Shown here: positions 6,033 to 12,187 of the stretch, in pieces
Layout: every line of letters begins with the position of its first letter
Position numbering within the stretch: position 1 is the stretch's first letter
Source of the DNA: JBJXGF01 sp046153015
GTDB lineage: Bacteria > Actinomycetota > Acidimicrobiia > Acidimicrobiales > CAIXPF01
Assembly: GCA_046153015.1 (NCBI GenBank)
Contig: JBJXGF010000038.1
Location: forward strand, 1-12,274
Direction of reading: 5' to 3'
DNA: 12,274 nucleotides
Made by a program: the position numbers and the translations under genes
The notes under the pieces: generated by a model
Told to the model about the DNA's origin: nothing
Seen by the model: the letters and a program-made list of their open reading frames with translations, nothing else
Databases searched by the model: none

Positions 6033-7273
6033 GAGCGGGGGATCTCCACCCACGGCCGGCCGTGGTAGGGGTCGGGTTCGCGGGGCAGGCCGAGCACGTT
6101 CTCGCCCACGGTGTTGCGTTGGATCTCGTCGCTCCCGCCGGCGATCCGCTCCGCCGGGTGGGCCAGGAAGTCGTGCCGCGTGCGGAGCTGGCGGCGGTCG
6201 TCCTCGTCGCAGGCGGCGCCGTACGCGCCGGCCAGCTCCACCCAGGTGGTGCGCAGCGCGGTGGTGTAGCCGGACACGTGGAGCTTGCCGCCCGAGCTGG
6301 CCAGCGTGGCGGCGCCGGGTTGGCCGGCCAGGCGCTGGTTGGTCCAGCCGTTCACGCGGCGCGCCGCGGCGAGAGCGGCGAGGCGCTGGCGGTGCACGGG
6401 CGAGGCGACCCGGCCGCCGTCGCGATCTCGCCGCTCGTCGATCAGCCCGTCCAGCGAGCGGGTGGAGCCGGGCGAGCTGGCGTCGCCGCCCACCGTGCGC
6501 TCACCGGCCAGGGTGGTGCGGGCGACGTCCCAACCCCGCCCGACAGGGCCGATGCGGTTCGAGTCGAGCACCCGGGCGCCGTCGAGGAACACCTCGAAGA
6601 ACTCGGCGTCGCCGGTCATCTGCACGAGCGGGCGGGCGTCGATGCCGGGCTGGTCCATCTCGATCACGAAGTAGGTGATGCCCTGCCGTTTGGGGGCGTC
6701 GGGGTCGGTGCGGGCGAGCAGCATGCCGTAGGTGCTCCACCCGGCGTAGCTCGACCACACCTTCTGCCCGGTGACCACCCACTCGTCGCCGTCGCGCACC
6801 GCCCGGGTGGACAGGCTGGGAAGGTCCGAGCCGGCGCCGGGCTCGCTGAAGAGCTGCGTCCACGCCTCGACGCCGGCCACGATGCCGGGCAGGAACCGCG
6901 TCTGCTGCTCGGGCGTCGCCCAGCGCAGCAGGGTGGGCCCGGCCCGGTGCAGGTCGAGCGGCGCGAGGCGGACCACGCCCGCGGCGCGCAGCTCCCGATT
7001 GACCGCCTGCACCTGGGCGGGGCCGAGCCTCAGCCCGAAGGCCTCCCGGGGCCAGCCGGGTACGACCAGACCCGACCCTGCGAGACGCGGGTACCACGCC
7101 CGGTAGGCCGCCTCGTCGGGCGCGCCGGCTCGGTACGGGGGGCGGCCGCCCGGCGCCGCTCGCACCCAACCTGCGGGGAGGTGCTCGGCCAGCCAGGCCC
7201 GGGTGAGCGCGGCCGCCCGTTCGGGAGCGTCGCCGGCGTCGATGCCGGCTCGCTCGCCGGCCAGGGTGGTCAC
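6029..7273 (-). CDS. Acyl-CoA dehydrogenase
   Basis: This 414-aa FAD-dependent enzyme introduces the alpha-beta double bond in acyl-CoA thioesters. The N-terminal domain has AAALTRAWLAEHLPAGW (20-36). The middle domain has WTQLFSEPGAGSDLPSL (138-154), the flavin- and substrate-contacting loop, followed by EWVVTGQKVWSS (164-175). The C-terminal bundle has HPAERIAGGSDEIQRNTVGE (372-391) before a VLGLPREP tail. Where medium-chain enzymes carry the catalytic Glu, this loop has Gly, as in many actinobacterial IAGGTSEIQ-type members, so the base must come from elsewhere. The start is GTG 7273, with a TAAGGT box 6 nt upstream. It overlaps the next gene by 4 bp (GTGA), so it is probably the first gene of a catabolic operon with the hydroxylase-like and SnoaL-like genes. 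The substrate is unknown and could be a fatty, branched, aromatic or steroid side-chain CoA ester. Confidence 0.92.
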   Translation of the reverse strand: MTTLAGERAGIDAGDAPERAAALTRAWLAEHLPAGWVRAAPGGRPPYRAGAPDEAAYRAWYPRLAGSGLVVPGWPREAFGLRLGPAQVQAVNRELRAAGVVRLAPLDLHRAGPTLLRWATPEQQTRFLPGIVAGVEAWTQLFSEPGAGSDLPSLSTRAVRDGDEWVVTGQKVWSSYAGWSTYGMLLARTDPDAPKRQGITYFVIEMDQPGIDARPLVQMTGDAEFFEVFLDGARVLDSNRIGPVGRGWDVARTTLAGERTVGGDASSPGSTRSLDGLIDERRDRDGGRVASPVHRQRLAALAAARRVNGWTNQRLAGQPGAATLASSGGKLHVSGYTTALRTTWVELAGAYGAACDEDDRRQLRTRHDFLAHPAERIAGGSDEIQRNTVGENVLGLPREPDPYHGRPWVEIPRS

Positions 7274-7279
7274 GGCCCG

Positions 7280-7285
7280 ACCTTA
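7280..7285 (-). promoter_or_regulatory. Putative -10 box (TAAGGT) of acyl-CoA dehydrogenase operon
   Basis: On the minus strand TAAGGT is followed by six bases and the GTG at 7273. This is a leaderless-type promoter for the probable dehydrogenase, hydroxylase and SnoaL-like operon. Confidence 0.5.
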
Positions 7286-7323
7286 GGACGCCCCGGCGGT
7301 GCGGCGCCGCCAAACACCGTGGC

Positions 7324-7329
7324 TAACGT
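7324..7329 (+). promoter_or_regulatory. Putative -10 box (TAACGT) of broken PNPOx-like gene
   Basis: TAACGT lies eight bases before the ATG at 7338 with no Shine-Dalgarno sequence between. The box survives although the gene behind it is broken, so a short truncated transcript may still be made. Confidence 0.35.
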
Positions 7330-7337
7330 GGGCGCCG

Positions 7338-7765
7338 ATGCCAGTGGACTACACGATAAAGGCGGTGGCGCAGTTGCGCGAGCTGCTCGGCGAGCCGCAT
7401 CCCCTCAATCTGGCGAGAATCCAGCCGTCGGTTTGATCTTCTTCATCCCCGGCATCGACGAGACGCTCAGGGTGAATGGCCTGGGCTCACTCACGCGGGA
7501 TCCCCGCGTGCTGGAACCGATGGCCGTCGACAACAAGCTGCCGAAGCTGGCGCTCCTCGTCCAGGTGAACGAGGCGTTCGTCCACTGCGGGAAAGCGCCG
7601 AAGCGGGGCTCGCTGTGGGACCCGGCTGTCCAGGTGCGCGACCGAGGCGGGCTGCCGAGCATGGGGGCGTTGCTCCATGCGCAGGCCGACGGCGACGGCC
7701 ACGGCTTGTCCTGCGACACCCTGGTGAGCATGGCGGATCACGACTATCGGAACAACGCCTATTAG
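7338..7765 (+). pseudogene. Pyridoxamine-5'-phosphate-oxidase-family gene, deleted and frameshifted
   Basis: Two pieces of one family are visible in different frames. From ATG 7338 one frame gives MPVDYTIKAVAQLRELLGEP and then stops at 7434-7436. From about 7418 another frame gives NPAVGLIFFIPGIDETLRVNG, then KLALLVQVNEAFVHCGKAP, then LWDPAVQV, and runs to the TAG at 7763-7765. Intact relatives (PNPOx-like flavin oxidoreductases of roughly 200 aa) have about 50-60 residues between these pieces, including the VSPKGD-type flavin-binding strand, and none of that is here. I infer an internal deletion of about 160-170 bp that also shifted the frame, with a junction near 7405-7420. A sequencing error could explain the frameshift but not the missing domain. 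A TAACGT box lies before the ATG. The neighbouring antitoxin remnant is also dead. Confidence 0.82.
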
Positions 7766-7892
7766 CCGCAACCGGCCGGCGCCGGCTGACCAATCCCACC
7801 ACGTGGCGCCCGCTGCAACCGGCGCTGAGCTTGCGTCCGGGGCCAAAGCGTCGCACGAGTGCTACAGCTGCGGGTTCGCCCGAGGCGATCCC

Positions 7893-8088
7893 CTGCGAGA
7901 GCTCCGCAACGACAGTGGTGATCATGCGCCGGCTCGACCAATGAGAGACCTTCGTGGTCAGCCGCAATGGGGTACCGGGTCGGCGAGTTTGCGTCGTTTC
8001 GTCGCCCGCGAGCGTCGCCGCCGCTTCGCTCACGCGCCTTCCATTGACGCCGCTCGCCTGCGTGACGACCTGGAATGGCAGGTAACTA
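7893..8088 (+). pseudogene. Phd-type antitoxin remnant
   Basis: Pieces of a Phd/YefM-type type II antitoxin appear in order but in shifting frames. RELRNDSG occurs at about 7896-7919. IMRRLDQ, then an in-frame TGA (7942-7944), then ETFVVSRNGVP occur at 7921-7977, where relatives read LDQGETFVVTRNGVP. VGEF occurs at 7979-7990. RRFVARERRRRFAHAPSIDAARLRDDLE occurs at about 7992-8075. Joined, they follow the family order of N-terminal helix, GETxxVTRNGxPV strand and C-terminal toxin-binding helix. At least three frameshifts and one stop mean it cannot make the protein. No start codon for the family N-terminus was found, and no VapC/PIN, Doc or RelE toxin is visible next to it. It lies between another pseudogene and the signalling operon. 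Confidence 0.68.
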
Positions 8089-8337
8089 ACCGCCCTGGCC
8101 ACCACCGCCGGCCTCTCCGGAGGAGGCCGCCCGGTCCGCCGTGGAAAGCGCGGATCGGGCGCTTCGGGGTGAGAAGTACAAGCGCTCGACGTACATCCGC
8201 CGTACCAACAAGCCTGACGTGATCCTCGCCGCACAAGACGAGCTGGCCAAGTCGCTGCACGAACCTCGCCACGCTCGACGCCGACGACTGCCCCTTCAAC
8301 TGCACGCCCGCGCCTTGGCCCGATGCGCTCGAGCCGC
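8089..8337 (+). other. Region without recognised gene, possible decayed reading frame
   Basis: A GC hairpin, GGCCTC-TCCGGAG-GAGGCC (8110-8128), comes first. Beyond it, one plus-strand frame reads GEKYKRSTYIRRTNKPDV and continues to DELAKSLH (about 8168-8260). A second frame then reads NLATLDADDCPFNCTPAPWP and runs to a stop at 8349-8351. The pieces would join through one small frameshift near 8260. I recognise no family, and the end overlaps the real minus-strand gene, so this may be chance. It could equally be another gene remnant of the same graveyard. Confidence 0.3.
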
Positions 8338-8901
8338 TCACACGACCGTAGCCATCAGCCCTTCGTTTTCCAGCTCCTGGGCGAAGCGCCGCAGGCTCGG
8401 GTCGTCGGGGTGGATCGCGGCGGCCCGCTGCACCATCACCCGGGTCCGGTTCGAAGGAGACGACTGCGCGAGGTTGCGCACCGCCGAGCCGCGCCGACCT
8501 CCGTCGGCGTCGAGAAGCTTCAACTCGTTGCTGCAGCGATGCAGCTCGGCCAGGAGCCGCTGATGCACGACGCCGAACCGGTCGCTCGTGATCTCCCCGT
8601 GCGTGGTCGGGTCGAGGAGATCGGCGATCACTCCGCCTAGCGTTTCGAGATACACGCCCGCCACGTCGAGCGAGCGCGAGATCCTCGCAATCGTCTCGGT
8701 CGAGATGGCGGTGGCCTGCTGCACGTCGCGCACTGCGGCTTGGAGCTGGGTGACCGCGGCCTGCACCTCCCCTCGCAGGTGCGCCTCCTGCTTCAGACGT
8801 TCGGCCGCCACTCGCTGCAACGCCAGCTGAAGGAACCCAACGAGCAGCACCACCAACACGAGCACCACGCCCATGAACTGGATCGTGTCGCTGGCGCTCA
8901 T
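8338..8901 (-). CDS. Membrane-anchored coiled-coil protein of unknown family
   Basis: This 187-aa protein is not one I recognise. A single hydrophobic helix, MGVVLVLVVLLVGFLQLALQ (10-29), lies near the N-terminus with only short polar residues before it. A long, charged, alanine- and glutamine-rich helix follows (about 31-78), probably a coiled coil, and then a soluble part with TTHGEITSDRFGVVHQRLLAELHRC (99-123) and a C-terminal HPDDPSLRRFAQELENEG helix (164-181). It has no catalytic motif and no HAMP, GAF or kinase domain. The start ATG 8901 overlaps the stop of the receiver gene (ATGA), and GGAGG lies 5 nt before it. The frame is open to 9162, but that part overlaps the receiver. It is the last gene of the operon with the kinase and receiver, so it may be the output or a membrane partner of that pathway. 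This is inferred from position alone. Confidence 0.85.
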   Translation of the reverse strand: MSASDTIQFMGVVLVLVVLLVGFLQLALQRVAAERLKQEAHLRGEVQAAVTQLQAAVRDVQQATAISTETIARISRSLDVAGVYLETLGGVIADLLDPTTHGEITSDRFGVVHQRLLAELHRCSNELKLLDADGGRRGSAVRNLAQSSPSNRTRVMVQRAAAIHPDDPSLRRFAQELENEGLMATVV

Positions 8902-9344
8902 GGCGCCCTCCCATTCAGCGCATCCAAGAGCACCTGCACACGGCGACAGAACTCGGTGGGGCTCCTGAACTCGCTCTTGGTCCAAAACGGTACCTTGTGA
9001 CGGACCGAAGACGCCTTGATGCTCTCGAGCAGCTTGCCGTTCTCGGCCGCCGACAGAAGCACCGCGCGGTTCGCGAAGCGCTTCTCGTCGAGGCGCACGA
9101 GCTGCTCCAACAGGCGCAGGCCGGTCTCGAGTCCGCCCCGGGTCTGCGCGTCGGAGAAGCAATCGTGCGCGACAAGCCCGGGGGCCAGCATCACGTCGAT
9201 GATCACGAGATCGAAGTCCTTGCTCGGGAGACGCTCGAGCGCGGTGGCTGCGTCGGGCAATGTCTCGACGGCGATGCCGCGAAGCTCCAAGGCGAGCGGA
9301 TAGGCGGTGCTCGGACCCATGTCCTCGTCGACGAAGATGATCAC
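8898..9344 (-). CDS. Stand-alone response-regulator receiver
   Basis: This 148-aa CheY-like receiver has no DNA-binding or enzymatic output domain. It starts MIIFVDEDMG, with the acidic Mg2+-binding cluster at Asp6/Glu7/Asp8. The phosphoacceptor is Asp50 in FDLVIIDVMLAPG (44-56). The switch Ser99 is in VLLSAAENG, and the conserved Lys is Lys123 in VPFWTKSEF. Between beta3 and alpha3 there is an extended loop (about 57-71, LVAHDCFSDAQTRGG) that ordinary receivers lack. I chose GTG 9344 because the fold begins exactly there and it overlaps the kinase stop (GTGA). The frame is open to 9647, but that part is antisense-quality residue within the kinase. It presumably takes phosphate from the kinase and signals by protein contact, with the membrane protein encoded next as one candidate partner. 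Confidence 0.9.
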   Translation of the reverse strand: MIIFVDEDMGPSTAYPLALELRGIAVETLPDAATALERLPSKDFDLVIIDVMLAPGLVAHDCFSDAQTRGGLETGLRLLEQLVRLDEKRFANRAVLLSAAENGKLLESIKASSVRHKVPFWTKSEFRSPTEFCRRVQVLLDALNGRAP

Positions 9345-11050
9345 GGCTCGAGCACCAGGCGAGAGTCGACCGGCAGCTCGACCTGAAAGGACGTCGTGGC
9401 CAGACCTCGGCGCGTGCGCCCGGGCGGCACGATGGCGATCGACCCGCCCAACTTGTGGAGTATCTCGCGGCAGTCGGACAGGCCCAGCCCGAGCCCGCCC
9501 GGGTCGACCATTCTGGCGTTGCGCCCTCGGAAGCTGTCCTCGAACACGTGTGGCATGTCCTCCTCCATGATGCCGATGCCGTTGTCGCTCACGACGGCGA
9601 CGATGCGGTCGGTCATTGCGTCGTGCCGCGCAGTTACTAAGACCCACGACTGGGCTTCATCGCGGCGGGCGTACTTCACGCTGTTGTGTATCAGATTGCG
9701 GAACACCGTCAGCAATGCCTGGGCGTTGGAGCGTAGCAACGGCAGGGCCAGGCGGGCGTCGGGCTCGTCGGCGGACTCCACGCTGAGCGTGCGGCCGAAC
9801 GCGCGCGCCAGACTGCGGCCGAAGCTGATGGCCCCCGAGAGGACATCTGAGTAGAAGCGGAACGGCTCGGCGTCCACCGCTATCTGTTGAAGTTGCCGGA
9901 GCCGCTTGCGCTCTAGTTGGCTGGCCAGATCGTCGATGAGCGCGATCGAGTCGGGCAGCAGATACTGCAGACGGCGATCCACCAGTGCCGACACGTCGTG
10001 CTCCTCCAGGAGCGAGAGGTTCTGGCGGACCGACGTGAACATGTGTTTGGCCCCGTGGAGAATACGTTCAACCCGGTGCGACTCCTCGTCGCGGTCGCGC
10101 AGGGCTCGCACGAGGATCGACAGGATGTCGGCGTAGAACTCGAGGAGCACGAGGTCCTCCCAGAGGAACGTGCCGCGAACCGTTGCGCTGTTCACCCGCC
10201 ACTGCTTGGGGCCGAGGACCAACAGGCCCGAGGTCTCGACGCGGTCGGCGTCCTTCTGCGCCGCGAGCGGCAGGAGCAGCAGCTCACCTTCGCCGTGGGG
10301 GAACGCGCCGTGCAGCTGATCGGGCAGGTCCTCGAGCGAGGGCACCACTTCGCCAACGCCTGTCGAGAGTACGCGGTGCACCACCGAATCGCCGCCGTGA
10401 CCGAGCGCCACGAAGTGCTCGCTCAGGTTGCGGAGCTTTGCGGGGCGCGGCGCCACGGCGCGCAGGTCGATCGACGAGCCCCCGAGGTTCACGAGCAGCG
10501 CCGCGCACCGACCCACGTGGAAGAGCTGCACCAGCAGGCTCGCCGCCCGATAGAGCGCGCTGTTCGGATCGCGCGACTTGTAGGCCTCGCCTACCAGGGC
10601 CGCCCGTGCGAGCAGCCGCCGCTGCTGAAGCGCCAGTAGGTACAGGCGCCACACGAGGGCGATATCCCCGCCGAGCTCGGCGGACGCTGCGGCGAGCAAC
10701 GAGCGCTCGCCGGCCAGGGCCAGGCGCAGCTCAGGCTGTCGGCGGGTTGACGTGGCGACGAGGGTGCTCGCCGAGGCGGCGGCCAATGGATGACGAGAGC
10801 AGGCGATCGCCTCGCGAGGAAAGAGCGCTGCGACCGCAGCCTCGAACTGACCAGACGCCGTTTCGCGAAAGGGCGCATCGTGCGCCGCGCCAGCGACCCC
10901 CTTCAGGCGAACGGGCGCGTTCTCGCCGTCAGCGATGGCCACGACCGCGCCGTGGAGCGCGTAGGCGCGCACCAACGCGTCGGCCAGGTGGCGACCGAAC
11001 TCATCCGGTGAGTCTTGCGTCCGGTCGATTAGGCGTATTACGTCCAGCAT
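9341..11050 (-). CDS. Soluble sensor histidine kinase with GAF-type input
   Basis: This 569-aa protein has no membrane helix. Residues 1-150 look like a weak GAF-like or helical sensor. Residues 155-315 look like a GAF domain (ALYRAASLLVQLFHVGRCAALLVN, then LLLLPLAAQKDADRVETSGLLVLG). A dimerisation region follows, with HGAKHMFTSVRQNL (332-345) aligning to the classic HELRTPLTSIRGNL, so His332 is the likely phosphoacceptor, but the next residue is Gly instead of Glu or Asp and the Pro is missing. The ATPase domain has an N box FRNLIHNSVKYA (450-461), a G1 box DNGIGI (489-494) with PHVFEDSF, and a G2 box GGLGLGL (518-524). ATG 11050 is the only start in frame before a stop near 11245. The ligand is unknown. 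It is the first gene of the three-gene operon. Codon use looks less GC-extreme than in the metabolic genes to the left. Confidence 0.92.
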   Translation of the reverse strand: MLDVIRLIDRTQDSPDEFGRHLADALVRAYALHGAVVAIADGENAPVRLKGVAGAAHDAPFRETASGQFEAAVAALFPREAIACSRHPLAAASASTLVATSTRRQPELRLALAGERSLLAAASAELGGDIALVWRLYLLALQQRRLLARAALVGEAYKSRDPNSALYRAASLLVQLFHVGRCAALLVNLGGSSIDLRAVAPRPAKLRNLSEHFVALGHGGDSVVHRVLSTGVGEVVPSLEDLPDQLHGAFPHGEGELLLLPLAAQKDADRVETSGLLVLGPKQWRVNSATVRGTFLWEDLVLLEFYADILSILVRALRDRDEESHRVERILHGAKHMFTSVRQNLSLLEEHDVSALVDRRLQYLLPDSIALIDDLASQLERKRLRQLQQIAVDAEPFRFYSDVLSGAISFGRSLARAFGRTLSVESADEPDARLALPLLRSNAQALLTVFRNLIHNSVKYARRDEAQSWVLVTARHDAMTDRIVAVVSDNGIGIMEEDMPHVFEDSFRGRNARMVDPGGLGLGLSDCREILHKLGGSIAIVPPGRTRRGLATTSFQVELPVDSRLVLEP

Positions 11051-11485
11051 GTGGCCCCCGATCCGCCCGTTTCCACCTTCTGACCCTCCCCGAGCGCCGC
11101 AGAATACATGCAGGCCGGAGCGCCGTTCCCGTAAGACCGCGACCCCGATCGCAGGCCTGCCCGGCCGGAGACGCCACTCACACTGCTTCTCGACGTACGG
11201 CCCATGGGCGCCGACGTGTGCTCCGTGGCTGGTGGCCTATCCGTCTCCGCCGGCTGCTTGCCGGTCGTGACGTGCTCACCCAATCGGCGCTGTGGGTGGT
11301 CGGCGGGGCTAGATCGTTAGTGCAGTCGGTCGAGAGCGCGCTCGATCGTGTCCACCCGGTGGGCCTCTCAGATCTTGGCGATTTCGCGGCCGTGGCAACA
11401 GACGCCAGCGGCTCCATGGCCCTAGGGCGACCTCTACCAAAATCCGAGTTAGGTCAAGGGCCGAGCACCGACCTGCAACTGGAGA
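11051..11485. other. 435-bp gap without a recognised gene
   Basis: No start-to-stop frame here gives a protein I recognise on either strand. The kinase frame stays open upstream of its ATG for about 65 codons, back to a TAG, but has no start codon. Its translation, including GPYVEKQCEWRLRPGRPAIG, belongs to no family I know. A plus-strand frame (LVQSVESALDRVHPVGLSD) is likewise unassigned. The stretch looks less GC-extreme than the flanks and should hold the kinase promoter, though I could not pick out a convincing -35/-10 pair or terminator. No tRNA-like fold was seen. Confidence 0.5.
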
Positions 11486-12187
11486 TCACGCCAAGAGAGG
11501 GTGCTGGTTGGGCTCTCCCGCTATCACCTCCGGCGTGGAGCTTCGATCGGCTAGGAAGGCAAGGAGGGCCATCGTGTTCCGCATCGTGGGCCAGTACGGG
11601 GACTCGCGATCCGGCGCCTTGATCTTCGTGCCTATCGCGGTCATCGTGGCCCCTGTCTCGACGACGACGACGCGAATCCCGTGCTGTGCGCCTTCGATCG
11701 CCAGCGCCTCACTGGCGGCCTCGAGGGCAGTCTTCGACGAGCCGTACGCACCGGCGGCCGGCATGGCGACTGAGCCGGCGGCGCTGCTGACGTTCACGAC
11801 GCAGCCTCCACCCCGGGCTCGCATCCTGGGCAATGCGGCCCTCATGCAGCACCGCACGGGGCCGAACAGGTTGGTGTCGAAGAGATCCTGCCACCACTGG
11901 ACGCTCGTCTCCTCGAGCGACTCGAACCATGCGATGCCGGCGTTGTTGACGAGCACCTCGAGGTCGTCGAGCCCTTCGAACGCCCGCTCGACCGAGTGGT
12001 CGTCACGCACGTCCAGCGTTCGCAGACCCAGCTCGACACCGGCATCGCGGGCCGCGGCGAGCAGCGCTTCGCCGTCCTTGTCCGGGTTGCGCATAGTCGC
12101 GATGACGGCAAAGCCTTCCGTGGCCAACCGGAGCGCTGTCGCAAACCCGATGCCCGTCGAGCATCCGGTTACAAGAGCGGTGGTCAT
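11486..12187 (-). CDS. Short-chain dehydrogenase/reductase, C-terminally truncated
   Basis: This is a 233-aa NAD(P)-dependent SDR. The Rossmann motif is TGCSTGIG (7-14), NNAG is at 81-84, the structural Asn is at 106 (FDTN), Ser135 lies in VNVSSAAG, and Tyr148 and Lys152 form the YxxxK catalytic pair. Relatives with the same PDRESPYWPTMRN stretch (192-204) usually run about 40-50 residues further. Here family resemblance ends at TPEVIA (218-223), and an unrelated tail GEPNQHPLLA follows. This suggests a break near 11518, and the result may be inactive or altered in substrate binding. I chose ATG 12187 because the fold begins there. The frame is open to 12220. A GTAGCT/TAGCTG box lies 5-6 nt upstream, a possible leaderless promoter. 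The substrate is unknown and may be an alcohol or keto compound. Confidence 0.85.
   Translation of the reverse strand: MTTALVTGCSTGIGFATALRLATEGFAVIATMRNPDKDGEALLAAARDAGVELGLRTLDVRDDHSVERAFEGLDDLEVLVNNAGIAWFESLEETSVQWWQDLFDTNLFGPVRCCMRAALPRMRARGGGCVVNVSSAAGSVAMPAAGAYGSSKTALEAASEALAIEGAQHGIRVVVVETGATMTAIGTKIKAPDRESPYWPTMRNTMALLAFLADRSSTPEVIAGEPNQHPLLA

Noticed and set aside
6062..7765. A 567-codon plus-strand frame ending in the PNPOx-like C-terminus
   Set aside because: Its first part is antisense to the acyl-CoA dehydrogenase. Only the last third (from about 7418) is family-like, and it belongs to the pseudogene starting at 7338.
7491..8234. A 247-codon minus-strand frame across the pseudogenes
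   Set aside because: It is antisense to recognisable fragments of two families, and its product has no domain and many Arg/Pro/Ser runs.
8898..9647. Longer 249-aa version of the receiver protein
   Set aside because: The extra N-terminal 101 residues overlap the kinase ATPase domain in another frame and are Arg/His-rich. The CheY fold begins exactly at GTG 9344 in the GTGA overlap.
11280..11380. tRNA-like segment (GGGCTAGATCG...GTCGAGAGCGC)
   Set aside because: No acceptor stem pairing and no GGTTCGA-type T-loop could be found.
10183..11622. A 479-codon plus-strand frame
   Set aside because: It is antisense to the histidine kinase and the SDR end, the composition is Arg/Ala/Pro-rich, and no domain is visible.
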